Assembly (NCBI GenBank): GCA_028583405.1 | Contig: CM053251.1 | Span: 2,101,094-2,165,093 of the forward strand | Length of the DNA: 64,000 nucleotides | DNA from: Pogonophryne albipinna | Taxonomy: Eukaryota; Chordata; Actinopteri; Perciformes; Artedidraconidae | Direction of reading: 5' to 3' | Shown here: positions 26,830-41,346 of the stretch, piece after piece | How the letters are laid out: every line of letters begins with the position of its first letter | How positions within the stretch are numbered: position 1 is the first letter of the stretch | The notes under the pieces: model-generated | Told to the model about the DNA's origin: nothing | Databases searched by the model: none | Seen by the model: the letters and a program-made list of their open reading frames with translations, nothing else | Made by a program: the position numbers and the translations under genes

Positions 26830-27527
26830 ACATAGAGAGGCGAAGTCCCTCCCTTTCCGGGGGAGCTCCATGGGACCTTATTTCGGAAAAAGTATGTATT
26901 GAAGTCAATGGAGAGAGAAAGGTTATCTTTCGATCCCGTTTGAATTGTGCCACGAGTTACACATATGATGTTTGTCAATTTAAAAGATAATTTTGCAAGT
27001 CAACATTTTTTAAATGTGTCGTAAAACTGTGAAGTAATACTTTTTTTTGTTGTGAAACCGCTCAATGAACTACAACTCCCATCTCGCACCACACACCAAG
27101 ACGGCCGTCACGTTGAAACATTTCACTCCTTTCTTTCAGAATGAGGCAGAAAGTATTAAAAGAGGTGAAAATCACAACAAGTCTGGGCATGTTGAGAGCT
27201 GTACATACACACAAGGGGAGTTAGTCGGTTCCGTGAGAGCCAGCATGCGGGACCGGGATTCTGGGATTTGTAGTCTTTCTAGTTGCGTATTTTTCATAGT
27301 CTTATATTTCAACAGTTTTACGACAAACTGTGACTTTTTTGACATGGAAATTATTATTTAAGAATGACGAACATCATATGTGTAATTCATGGCACAATTC
27401 AAACGGGATCGAGAGATAATCTTTCTCTCTCCGTTGACTTCAATACATACTTTTTCCGAAATAAGGTCCCATGAGTCGGAAGTAAAACTATAAGGACGTA
27501 GATGGGCGGGACTTCGCCTCTGTGTAG
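26830..27527. mobile_element. Foldback-type element with ~215-bp inverted ends
   Basis: Arms run 26830-27045 and about 27300-27527. Examples are GAGGCGAAGTCCCTCCC against GGGCGGGACTTCGCCTC, TTATTTCGGAAAAAGTATGT against ACATACTTTTTCCGAAATAA, and TGTCGTAAAACTGTGAAG against ACAGTTTTACGACAAACTGT. The centre includes ACTACAACTCCCATC and GGGATTTGTAGTC. The frame at 27065-27361 crosses centre and arm and is not a gene. Confidence 0.85.
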
Positions 27528-27871
27528 TCTCTCATGGTGAACATTATGCAACAAAGATGAATATCTGCAGAAAAAAAGGCAGCTATTTCCTGCTTAGCTT
27601 TATCTATTTTAGTGCATTTCATTGGACGTTGTTTAGCCTTTGTTTCTTGAGGACTTTAGGCTGGACGATCTGTCTCTTTTACTCAGGAGCTAATGGTGAC
27701 ATAAAGCTAAGGCGAGAGGAAAACCATGGACAGGAAATAGAGTTTAAAGAGTTGTCTCGATAATACAAACAGAAAAGTTATTAGAGGGGCTAAGACATAA
27801 CATGAATATAACACAGTACTATCCTAAACACATAACATATAAACTATCCCCAAAATAAATTACTTAATTTA

Positions 27872-28303
27872 TTAAAGGGGCCATATTATGGTTCATATCA
27901 GTATGCAGTGTCTCTACTGGGACATGTCTCTACTGGGACATGTCTCCATGCTTTAATGTTCAAAAGGCTCTTTATTTCTCTCATACTGCCTGTGCTGCAG
28001 CACCTCTTTTCACCCTCTGTCTGAAACCAGAGCCCAGTCTGCTCTGATTGGTTAGCTGGCCGGCTCTGTTGTGATTGGTCAACCACTTAGAGATGTCCCG
28101 CCCCTTAGCCTATCACTTACAATGTGTTGGAGCGCTAGCCAATAGAAGCGCGAGGGTTTCAGGAATGTCACAATGTTCCGGAAGTAAACAAAGGAGAAGA
28201 GAAACTCCCTCTGGAGGCAACTTTGGGATTGTAGCCTTTGCAGACCATTTAAATGCACAAAAACCTATATAACACATATCACACCAAAAAGAATAATAGC
28301 GTA
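27872..28303 (+). mobile_element. TTAA-end element family, unexpanded copy 3
   Basis: It starts TTAAAGGGGCCATATTATGG and passes through CAGTATGCAGTGTCTCTACT, then the full body (CTCATACTGCCTGTGCTGCA, GATTGGTTAGCTGGCC, GTGTTGGAGCGCTAGCCAAT, GAAACTCCCTCTGGAGG, CCTATATAACACAT). Instead of a 57-bp array it has a 16-bp duplication (TCTCTACTGGGACATG twice at 27911-27942). The right terminus has decayed. Confidence 0.85.
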
Positions 28304-28620
28304 TTTTCTGTAATGAGAAACATGATCCTTTACTAAACCTATAGTAGTTGGGTTGCGTTTTTGTTCTAAATGTGTTTAATTCAAACTGCAACCATAATCC
28401 AGGAGTAAATATGTTTACCTCGAAACGTAATTTATTATGCAGATTAGTTTCATTTTGTATGAGACAGGGCTGCTTTGTTTCAGAAAGCCTACACATGTCC
28501 ATCTTTATTACACCAACATCCCATCAAACAATGGTCCCCAGAGGATATATCGTAATGGTGTTTATAATGAGCGACCATGTGCCTGCAAAACTGACTAAAC
28601 CTAAGAGCTAAGTAGCAAAA
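28300..28620 (+). repeat. Dispersed repeat, copy 2 (pairs with 23328-23700)
   Basis: See the paired blocks listed for copy 1. This copy lacks the (TTGCC)n retroposon and so shows the pre-insertion site. It starts at the decayed end of the TTAA-family element. Confidence 0.85.
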
Positions 28621-29064
28621 GAAAGAACATGCAACATGCAATTCTAGGAAATGTAAGGGGTGTATTGGTAGGAGGTGGATAATTACGGCGTGTCTGTACT
28701 ATTAAACTTGCAGACCTCCATCGAGCACATTGCATCAGAAAGGGAAAAGTCTCCTCAAGGAGCCTCAAATCCCACAAACATTGACTCCGACAGGATTCTA
28801 TGCACCTTCCCTCCGTCAAATGCTCCATGAAATGTCTCCAACACGCCCCGCTCTCCTCTGCTTAGCCCCACTTAGCCATGAAACCCCCTTCCTGGATTTC
28901 ACGGCTCCTGTAGCCGGACACTGAGCCGTGAGCTGGCTGGATCCCAAGATGGCCTCCGAGAGGATGAGTGGATCGTCTCTGTGCTCTCCTGAAAGGAATG
29001 AAAAAGACACGAGTCAGATACATGTTGTGTTTTTATAGGAAGACTTCCATCCCTCGGATTGTTG
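28621..29064. other. Intergenic, no recognised element
   Basis: Unique-looking sequence. Confidence 0.4.
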
Positions 29065-29273
29065 ACACTGAAAAAACTGAAACATTGACTTTAAATGTAT
29101 TATGTCAACAAATGCCACATTTATTAGGTCAGTTGAAAGCAATAATATCAAGTTTAAATACACAATATTAGTTTCAACTCAATATTATTGCTTTCAACTG
29201 ACCTAATACAGTTATGTGAAATCTGTTGACATAATACATTTAATTGAAGTCAACGTTTCAGTTTTTTCAGTAT
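29065..29273. mobile_element. Palindromic Tc1-like miniature element
   Basis: ACACTGAAAAAACTGAAACA at the left is matched by GTTTCAGTTTTTTCAGTATA at the right. TTATGTCAACA and AGGTCAGTTGAAAGCAATAA also pair with inverted partners, so nearly the whole 209 bp folds back. The right flank TATA is consistent with TA targeting. Confidence 0.8.
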
Positions 29274-30094
29274 AGAGTGACTCAGAATTACACACGAGGT
29301 CTCTGATCCCTGCAGAGGAAGACACCATTACTTCCTTTTGTGATTGTTATAATAAACAGTTAAACAATAATACAGTAAGTGCAAACAAAAGGGTAATAAC
29401 ACAGGCTCTGAATTAGCCCTGAGCGAAAAAATGCTAACGCAATTAGCACAGAACTCACGGCTTAAATACCCTTATTACTTATCGGATCTGCACAAACAAG
29501 ATATCGATTAGCAAGCTGAGATTCCACAGATTCCAGACATATAAGTATCATCACTGAGCGAGGAGAAATGCTTACCTATGCTGTTGTTCTGATCAAAAGT
29601 TGTGTTCAATGGCATTAAAACGATCAAAACGCTGCTGAAGGTTAATCCATAAATTAATCCAATGTGTCTGAAATGATTACTGATAATAATCCATCTTCAT
29701 ATTTATGTCAATAACGGAGATTTAGCTGCTACCAGAGTGTATGACAACTTCCGGTTTTGGGCATTCTGGCTACGCGTCACTCTCATTCACCAATGGGTAA
29801 TGTTGAGATGGATTTTAGGAACTTCCCCTCGATTCTATTGGCTCTAACGGTTCAAAAGTGGTGTCAATCACCAACATCGACCGAGGGGGGCCAGAGATAT
29901 GGAAAATGCACCTAAATTACCCCAGAACTGTTTTTCTTCTTCTAAATCTCTCTAAAAAGGTCAAATGTCACTTGTTTTGCATCACTCTTGATACAGGGTA
30001 CTTATTATGTTATAGTTTGGATAAAACTAACGCTTTTAGTCTACTATATGAGAAAAAAGATTATTAATGTACCCCTTTTAGAAGTGAAGATATA
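29274..30094. other. Intergenic, no recognised element
   Basis: Unique-looking sequence. GAGGAAGACACCATTACTTCC near 29318 recurs with one change near 31107. Confidence 0.4.
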
Positions 30095-30837
30095 GACCCA
30101 TTCCCAAACCGCACCCTACCCCCTACCCCCTACCCCTACACCCTACCCCTACACCCTACCCCTCCGTTTGCGCGTTCACGCGGAGGGTCCGCCATATTGA
30201 GGGCTGTTCCAAAGCAACGAGTGTGGAGGGGGAGTGGGCTAGCAAGCCCTCAAACAGCGAGTCTGCAGCGGTGCTGACTTGAGACCGGTCTCTACCTGAC
30301 CGGAGTCACGCTGTGTGTGTCCGTCAGGAAACACGCTGTTTACAAGTAGTTCCAGGAAACATCCACTGATAAACTGCGATGTTAACAACCTCATGATAAC
30401 CTTAATGTTTTTAACTTAGGATCAAACCTGTGTTTAGTCTAGAAAAAGGTAAATGTGTGCATTTTATTATAACGTTGTGTATATTTACAGACTGTTGCAA
30501 AAACTAAGAAGCTTATAAACATCAGGTTTAAAACTAAAAGAGTTTTACAAAAAAGTAACACAATGAAAGATGTTTGGAGTTTTATTTGAGTTATTAATTT
30601 ACATTTTTTGTCAAAGAGATGCTGATTTGAAACCGTTCTGCCGGAGAGAGGCGAGAGAGGGGAGAGAGGGGAGAGAGGGGAGAGAGGGGAGAGAGGCGAG
30701 GCCGTCCCAAAGCTTGCTGCTGTGTTTATACCCTTAACCCTTAATGGAGGGAACTTCATTCGGCTGCTCGTGTGGCTACAGACGGAGTTCACTCCGTCAC
30801 AGAGGGGTAGGGTCGAGGGGGTGATTTGGGATTGGGC
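30095..30837. mobile_element. DNA transposon remnant with CCCTAC-rich inverted ends
   Basis: The left end GACCCATTCCCAAACCGCAC pairs with the right end GTGATTTGGGATTGGGCC, each followed inward by CCCTACCCC-type repeats (30110-30166 and inverse at 30802-30812). The interior holds a 10-bp GGGGAGAGAG array at 30652-30699. No coding content. Confidence 0.65.
30652..30699 (+). repeat. 10-bp GGGGAGAGAG minisatellite
   Basis: About five units inside the element at 30095-30837; translated in reverse it gives a serine-proline-leucine repeat that is not a protein. Confidence 0.9.
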
Positions 30838-31659
30838 CGAAGTCAATTGTTCTGCGAATGTCATTTTCGAGCCTGAGGCCTGAAAAACAGGCTCGGAGCT
30901 CAACTGGTAAATAACCTTTTGATGAAGTTGACTATAAAACATTTTTTTTGGAGAAAGCTCCAATTTCAAGGCAACATGATGCTATAGATTTTTACGTTTT
31001 CTCAACTTTTGACTACTGTTGTTGACTAAACTAAGGTTTTAAAGTTTAGACAAGAGTTCTGCCAACTTGGATGTTCTTGTTGAACCTAAATATGATATTC
31101 CTGTCGCTGAGGAAGACGCCATTACTTCCTTTCCTGGATGTGATACAAGTATTCCTGGTGTGGAAAGATCTTTGGGGTTTCGCCCAAAAGTTGGCAGACT
31201 GGTTGTTTTTAATGGCAGTCTGTCATGAACTAAATATAGGCTGTATCCATATTGTGTTGCCAATTATTAAGAAGCAAAGCAGCCATGAATCAGTTATACA
31301 CATAACAATAAACAAAGCTCATGTGGAAATGTTGATGAGGTCACGCATCTTTTTGCCTTAACTATAATACAGATGAAAAGGAGGGGAAAGGTGGTCAGGG
31401 AATAGGGTTAGGATTAAGACATGCAACAAAAATAAGTAATAAGAGACAAATATAAGAGGCATTTATAGTACAACATATAATAACAACAGCATTTTTTACA
31501 ATCTCATGTTCATGTTTTTATTGACAATTTCTCTATTTTGTGTTGTGTTTCTCAACAGTAGCAGTTCTTGCCTTTATCTTTTTGACTTTCTCTTACAATG
31601 TGTATCGTTATGCATCAAACACTAAGACATGTTCCTTGCATTAGAGCCTATTTGGCAAT
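30838..31659. other. Intergenic, no recognised element
   Basis: Unique-looking sequence. Confidence 0.4.
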
Positions 31660-32152
31660 GAATCCGATTGTGATTCTGCCCTCGGGAAGAAGGTAGAGAT
31701 TACCAAACTGTAAATTGAACAGGTATAAGTTTTCCTTTGTTCCATTGGTCAATCAAGCTGCTGAACATTCAGATAATTGTGATTACGCTGTGTTAGGAGT
31801 TGTTGGGAGGTGCAATGTTTACAGTGTAGTTTGTGCAATCGAGAAGGTTAAATAGGGGAAGTGCATTATGTGTAAATAGGTATGGACACAATAGGGATAT
31901 GTGCAATCTGACAGACACTATGCATAGGTGCAATAGGGAAAGTGCAATATTGATTTGTGTATGAATGCAGTAGGGATATGTGCAATAGGGAAAGTTCTGT
32001 ACCTGTATGTTTCTTGTTTGTTTCTTTGCCATGTGATATGTGATCTGTTCTGTATCTATGACTGATTGACCTGAATGTTTTATGTGTATTATCTCGATGC
32101 CCAAGACAAATTTCTCCTAAGGGAGACAATAAAGCTCTATCTTATCTTTGCT
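31660..32152 (+). mobile_element. 3' end of a non-LTR retrotransposon, TCTTATC tail
   Basis: CCCTCGGGAAGAAGGTA and AACAGGTATAAGTTTTCC encode the end of a LINE reverse-transcriptase ORF (NRYKFSFVPLVNQAAEH resembles the NRYRxSFVPxAxxLLN end of Rex/CR1-like LINEs). The 3' region has repeated GTGCAATAGGGA motifs and ends AAGGGAGACAATAAAGCTCT with ATCTTATC, the typical fish LINE tail. The copy is 5'-truncated. Confidence 0.75.
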
Positions 32153-33039
32153 TGTGTATTTGGGGGATTCACCTGTCAATCATGCAATGAAGACACGCCC
32201 CTTTGTGATGTCATAACCAAGAGGTCAAACATTTGCTTCCTGCTCTTCTGAACACAGACGAAGGTGTCCAAACCGGATGATTTGAACCTTAAAAATACAT
32301 TAAAACTTTGACACTTCATATTAAAGTGCCTGAAGTTCCCTTTTTTGGATACAACACTCTCCAATCAGTCAAACTCACCACAGCTGCTGCTCTCTGCACA
32401 CGTGAGGTAATGCAATGTTATGTACCTGTTGGGAAACTGAACTTCACATGGAGGTGTATTTGTCAGCTACTTCGACTTCTCTGGAGGTTACAGATGATGT
32501 GAAGAGTGTGTCCCATGTGCTTCACAAACATTTTATCTTCTAGTGATTCTTAAATGCATCTTGCTTTACATCTAGTAGATAACGATGCAGTTGGTTCACA
32601 CTTTGTGCAATGGATGAGATGAGATTGCAACTTACACCACCTGAATGATGATAGCCTGAATAAGACTCAATCATTTTAACGGCGTAGATCCTCAAATGAA
32701 TAATGATGTGTTGGAGGAAATGTTGAAAATATGAACATTTAAGGTTGTTTTTGACTTCTTGGCCTTTGAACCTTGTCTGGTGGATTGTAACTAAGTAAAT
32801 GTGTTATTTTGTCATAGCAGTACTTTACTTTTGCATGTTATATTCGCTTATACTTCTATCCCACTTCAGAGGGAAATTGCATTTTTCCCTCCCCTTAACC
32901 TCCATTAATAGTGATTTTCTTACTTACACATGATGCAGTACTGTGCTTCTTATCAACCATGTATTTTAATAAAATTGGCTCCTCGTTCAGACAGCATCAA
33001 AGTGCTCTTACATGTATGTGTTAGTGTTACAAATAATAA
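32153..33039. other. Intergenic, mostly unrecognised
   Basis: Unique-looking, except that 32810-32893 (GTACTTTACTTTTGCATGTT, CACTTCAGAGGGAAATTGC) resembles the same abundant fish repeat as 121-231. Confidence 0.4.
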
Positions 33040-34486
33040 GTACCGAGCCGGTCAGCTAACCAATCAGAGCAGACTGGGGTGTGGTTTCAGACAGAGGGTG
33101 AAAAGAGGTGCTGCAGCAGTATGAGAAAAATAAAGAGCTTTTTGAACATTAAAGCATGGAGACAAGTCACAGTAGAGACACTACATACTGATATACACCT
33201 GAACATCAGCAGGAGAGGACTCTTTAAAGTAGAGACACTACATACTGATATACACCTGAACATCAGCAGGAGAGGACTCTTTAAAGTAGAGACACTACAT
33301 ACTGATATACACCTGAATATCAGCAGGAGAGGACTCTTTAAAGTAGAGACACTACATACTGATATACACCTGAACATCAGCAGGAGAGGACTCTTTAAAG
33401 TAGAGACACTACATACTGATATACACCTGAACATCAGCAGGAGAGGACTCTTTAAAGTAGAGACACTACATACTGATATACACCTGAACATCAGCAGGAG
33501 AGGACTCTTTAAAGTAGAGACACTATATACTGATATACACCTGAACATCAGCAGGAGAGGACTCTTTAAAGTAGAGACACTACATACTGATATACACCTG
33601 AACATCAGCAGGAGAGGACTCTTTAAAGTAGAGACACTACATACTGATATACACCTGAACATCAGCAGGAGAGGACTCTTTAAAGTAGAGACACTACATA
33701 CTGATATACACCTGAACATCAGCAGGAGAGGACTCTTTAAAGTAGAGACACTACATACTGATATACACCTGAACATCAGCAGGAGAGGACTCTTTAAAGT
33801 AGAGACACTACATACTGATATACACCTGAACATCAGCAGGAGAGGACTCTTTAAAGTAGAGACACTACATACTGATATACACCTGAACATCAGCAGGAGA
33901 GGACTCTTTAAAGTAGAGACACTATATACTGATATACACCTGAACATCAGCAGGAGAGGACTCTTTAAAGTAGAGACAGGACATACTGATATACACCTGA
34001 ACATCAGCAGGAGAGGACTCTTTAAAGTAGAGACACTACATACTGATATACACCTGAACATCAGCAGGAGAGGACTCTTTAAAGTAGAGACACTACATAC
34101 TGATATACATCTGAACATCAGCAGTAGAGGACTCTTTAAAGTAGAGACACTACATACTGATATACACCTGAACATCAGCAGGAGAGGACTCTTTAAAGTA
34201 GAGACACTACATACTGATATACACCTGAACATCAGCAGGAGAGGACTCTTTAAAGTAGAGACACTACATACTGATATACACCTGAACATCAGCAGGAGAG
34301 GACTCTTTAAAGTAGAGACACTACATACTGATATACATCTGAACATCAGCAGGAGAGGACTCTTTAAAGTAGAGACACTACATACTGATATACACCTGAA
34401 CATCAGCAGGAGAGGACTCTTTAAAGTAGAGACACTACATACTGATATGGACCTGAAAATGAGTACAATAGTGCCCCTTTTTAAAG
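33040..34486 (-). mobile_element. TTAA-end element family, copy 4, with 57-bp array, truncated
   Basis: Inverted relative to copy 1. The terminus is at the right (GTGCCCCTTTTTAA, 34473-34486). The body remains only from GCCGGTCAGCTAACCAATCA to CATGGAGACA at the left; the rest is lost at about 33040. The 57-bp array occupies the middle. Confidence 0.85.
33178..34460 (-). repeat. 57-bp minisatellite (~22.5 units), inverted
   Basis: Units read GTAGAGACACTACATACTGA, TATACACCTGAACATCAGCA and GGAGAGGACTCTTTAAA. Rare variants: TATATACTG (33525, 33923), CAGGACATAC (33977), ACATCTGAAC (34108, 34337) and GCAGTAGAGG (34122). Frames of 438-473 codons on both strands are periodicity artefacts. Confidence 0.97.
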
Positions 34487-36953
34487 ACTTAGTATTTTAA
34501 CTTTACGTTCTGATCTTCCACCTCTGGCTTCATACTGCTTGTGTGCATGAGGATGCTCATGTTGGAGGTGAAAAATACAAACCACCTCGCTGAATTGATT
34601 TGCTTTTGTCCGGATAAAATGTGTTGCTATTTCAGTGTGAGATTGAGAATACATTTGCTGTTGGAACAAAGGTGGCTTTCTTGTATTGTGTTGGTCTTTA
34701 TTCTGGCTGTATGTTTGATTGACAGCTCCATCTCTCTCTGCTCACGTGACCTCTGATCCGCTGTGAGGTCACTCTGACTCTCACCTCTTTCTGCTCTCTT
34801 GGCTTTACCTCTCCCGCTGCTTCCTGTCCTCATTTTCACCATCCGGCACAGACAAATATACGACAAATAAAAAAAGGAAATGACCTCAGGGTCCAGTCCA
34901 AACTTTGTATTATACGGAGACAAGTATATGGTGCGCTGGTGGAAGCAGATATGTGATCATAGGGCAGAGGAGAGGAGGTGAACGCAGGGGAAAGTACCAC
35001 CACCTGTGGGGGGAGGCGCCATCTGGTAGAGGTGCTGAAAGTAATGATCATAAACTCTGGGTGCGTTGGGGTGAAGATTGATTGCTTTTTCTGGTTTGAA
35101 GACGAAGAAGGAGAAGACGTACTTTATCAGAAGAAGTTCAGTTGTCACTCTGTTGTTGTTTGTACCTGTAGGTACCGTTTGAATTTAGCCATGAAACCAA
35201 TAAACATGAATCCCGATCAAATGCAATATCGCATGAAATAACAAAGAGGTTATACTGTAGAGCAAAGTTGCTGCAATTGTTTAGCGCCCTGGAGCATTTT
35301 GGGGTTTGGTGCCTTGCTCAAAGTGGCAATTCTGCAGCTACAAGTCCACACAATTATTTTTTTGGATGCACAGGAACACAAACCATTGACCATCCAATGA
35401 TGTTGACGAGTCCAATCCATGTCCCGCCCCCAAAAAATGATATTAAACCATAAAAGCGCTAAAGCTATAGTTATTGGATAAGTTGATAAGTTATATAATA
35501 TCTTCCTTTTGTCAACAAATCTCACAAAAATGCATCTTTCAATACTTTTTCTGACTTTCCTCCAAAACTACTTAAGTACTTAAAAAAGACTAATTTCCTA
35601 AAACAGTTAGGCACTATACTTTCAGCAAAGAAAACAAATGGTGCGTTTAATAGGGACTATTTTAATTGGTGGATTCATACACTTGTTGATCCAGAGAGGA
35701 TTTACAGCAGAAGAATAGTGATTATTAAATTGAGTTAATATCATGCTAGCAGAATTAGTTGTTTGTTTTGGTCTTTTCATTTTTGACAATAAGTCTCTTT
35801 AGAATATTTCCATCCTTTTTATATTTGAATATATTTTGCTGTTCGGCTGTTAAATTGTGTTTAAGGCCATATTTATTATTTAAATATGCTGGAAATTCAA
35901 ACATAATTTTCTATTATGTTTGAATATTCAAGGCTTAATAGTGAGTGGCAATGTTGGCCTCTCTCGTGCATTTTAATTCCGTATTGCCAAAAGATAATTA
36001 GGTCTAAACAGGGAGAGAAAAACATGATTTCTCACCATAAACGTTGAAATGTAACCATTAAAGTGTGAATATATTAATCATTCACTGGTGGATTCCTTTT
36101 CAAATGATACAATATATTTTAATGGGAAAAAAACACAAAGCCAGACATAAAAAATGGGTTTAATCCAGTTTCAGAACATCCTTCTTAACTGACCCACCTT
36201 TCAGTAAGTATTCCATATGTGTTGACAGTGTGTGGGAGTGTGTATTGGATCAGATGGCGAGCATGCAAATGTGTGTAAGGGAACAGACATATTTTTCTGT
36301 GCATGTACTTCACGATAGTCCTAATGCACCTCTGAGTTCCCATTATTTCCTCTCCTCCTCCCACCTGCTGATTTGAGGCGCTGAGAAAAAGAAAAAGCAT
36401 TGCCTGATGATTCATCTCTTTGTCACCGACCTGCTTCATGTCTTTTATTTTATTTCCTTTGACATCTTTATCCGTGTAATGTCAGAAGCCGCAGTGCGAC
36501 ACTCACTGTCAGCAAGCCTCCTCTCAGATTCCTCTCTAGATCCAGTCCATTCACCACAATAGACTCGTGGATCAACCCCCGAAGCAGGCTGTGATTAATC
36601 CCGAGGCATCGGACCAGGTGTCATCCTCTCTCCTTGTCCCATTCGTCATGTGATGCCGCCGGATGTTAATCACTTCCAACGTCTCTCCGTGACCCTGCAG
36701 ATGGTCCGTTTTGGTGCAGGAACCCAATCAGAACCCGAGGAACCGAATTCTGCTACTTTTTTTTGATGTTTTTGACAAGGAGATGTGTAGATGAAGCAGA
36801 GGGAGTGCGTTCTGTGATGGTGCCATGTAAGGGATGAAGATTAATGACACGGCCAGGCCTGTGTCTCCTGTTTAATAATGCTTATTCATCACTGTCATCC
36901 CTGCACTCGGCAAACACATGCACACAAATGAGCTAAACACACATGATTCCCCC
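34487..36953. other. Intergenic, no recognised element
   Basis: About 2.5 kb, AT-rich in part (35500-36150), with no transposon or exon I can support. Confidence 0.4.
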
Positions 36954-37078
<125 letters not shown>

Positions 37079-37419
37079 CATAACCAGAACGAGAGACTTC
37101 CATTACTGACAGATTATGCAAGTTGGAGAAACCTAAACGTGTGAAGTCCCAAACTGTGTTCTCATGAAAGTGTTTCCTCTCATTGCAGTGATCCGGGTTT
37201 TATGTCGATTTGCATACAATTCCACATAAACAAGCTTATCACAGGGACTTGTGGAGCATGTGTAAACATCTTTTATGTGATTTTGAAAGCGCGGCGCACA
37301 ACCATATGCCTCGCAGAGGAGATGAAAGCGGGGTAGAAATGAAGAGAAAGAAGCAGAGAGGGAGAAATATGGGACCTCTGGCCTTCTGCTGCTGTGCGAA
37401 TGAAAGCCATTTTGTCTTT

Positions 37420-37613
<194 letters not shown>

Positions 37614-37908
37614 GCCCTCTCTTTCTATTGGATTCCACTTTTCTTGCACAGACATTTCTCTTCCTAATGGAAAATAAAGACTGGAGTGGCCAAGATAGGG
37701 GCTCCGAATGAAAAACATGGAGTCAGTGACCTGAGGCCAAACCCTGTCCATCTCGACCCGATCCTGAGTCAGCCCTGCTCTCCGTCTCCGCTGCCATCGA
37801 TGCTGCCACGGGGTTTAGAATAAAGATGTTTGAAGAGTTTCAAGGCTTTTCTCAGGCTGTTGGAAATAAATGTATTCTAAATGTAAGACAAATGCAAAAA
37901 GCTAAAAA

Positions 37909-38241
37909 AACGACGGAAACGGGGACACTAAAAAGTGATGCACACAGCTGGAGCACTTGTTGACGTTGGGGGATCATAAATTCGTCCAACTGTCAATTTC
38001 GCAGAGTTAGTCTGTTTCATAAATGTAGGTGTTTGTCAGTATATTTGAAATGACTATAGGTCAGATAGCTTACAGCAGATCTGCAATAATATCGTAAGGA
38101 ATCACGCAATCACATTGTTAAGATAAGCCAATAAAACTTACATTTTAGGTAAGTCTCAAGTGACAGTTGGTCAACCTTATAATCCCGAACGTCAACAAGT
38201 GCTCCGATCCCAGCTGTGTGCATAAGTTTTGTTTTCCGTTG
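37909..38241. repeat. Inverted repeat, ~90-bp arms
   Basis: GCACACAGCTGG, AGCACTTGTTGACGTT and CCAACTGTCA (37938-37996) recur inverted at 38161-38222, with small indels; arms are about 37909-38003 and 38149-38241. Probably a decayed foldback or hAT interior. Confidence 0.7.
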
Positions 38242-38281
38242 TGTTTTGAGCACCGACCGGCCCAACGGGGGGGGTGCTAGT

Positions 38282-38349
38282 GAATTGTCCGACTGGCCCA
38301 CTTCGGTACCGGTACCGGTATCGGTATTCCCACTGGCCAGTCCGCCCCT
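38282..38349 (-). mobile_element. Probable hAT end (CAGGGGCGGACTGGCC)
   Basis: The right edge reads GGCCAGTCCGCCCCTG, inverse of a hAT-type terminus, preceded by GGTACCGGTACCGGTATCGG. The partner end was not found with confidence; the inverted repeat at 37909-38241 may be part of it. Confidence 0.5.

Positions 38350-40952
<2,603 letters not shown>

Positions 40953-40989
<37 letters not shown>
40953..40989 (+). repeat. (GT)18 microsatellite
   Basis: 37 bp of GT. Confidence 0.95.
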
Positions 40990-40990
<1 letters not shown>

Positions 40991-41346
40991 ACCACAACTC
41001 CTCTGTAAAGCTTCATGTTTGAATCTGAAAGCTTTTTAATGTTGGTATAGATTTTTCTTTGTTGCCTCCTTTCTTTTGAATCCAGTCTTCCAGCCCCGGC
41101 CTCTCTCATGCTGAATTTATGAGATACTCACAATAGCCAAAAAGGGAATTCCACTCAGTATATTGTGGAAAACAGACTTCAAAAGTGTTTTAAATACAGG
41201 TTGTGCTCGGCTTCTCTCTGTAAAATATGTCTTCCCTTATGTCTAGACTTACAAACAAAGCCAGCAAATAGCATCAGGCATATTTTTGTAAAAACGATTT
41301 TCCTTTTTATGCAACTAGCAATCTTTTGGATATATATTTTTAGTTA

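Noticed and set aside
30439..30969. 176-codon minus frame with PLSPLSPLS repeat
   Set aside because: It runs through a transposon remnant and its 10-bp minisatellite.
29318..31135. Short near-repeat GAGGAAGACACCATTACTTCC / GAGGAAGACGCCATTACTTCC
   Set aside because: About 25 bp only, no extended homology seen; may be chance or part of an unrecognised repeat.
35273..35370. Possible SINE core (GGAGCATTTTGGGGTTTGGT, GCCTTGCTCAAAGTGGC)
   Set aside because: Resembles part of a fish SINE body, but neither pol III boxes nor a tail can be seen, so it is left unannotated.
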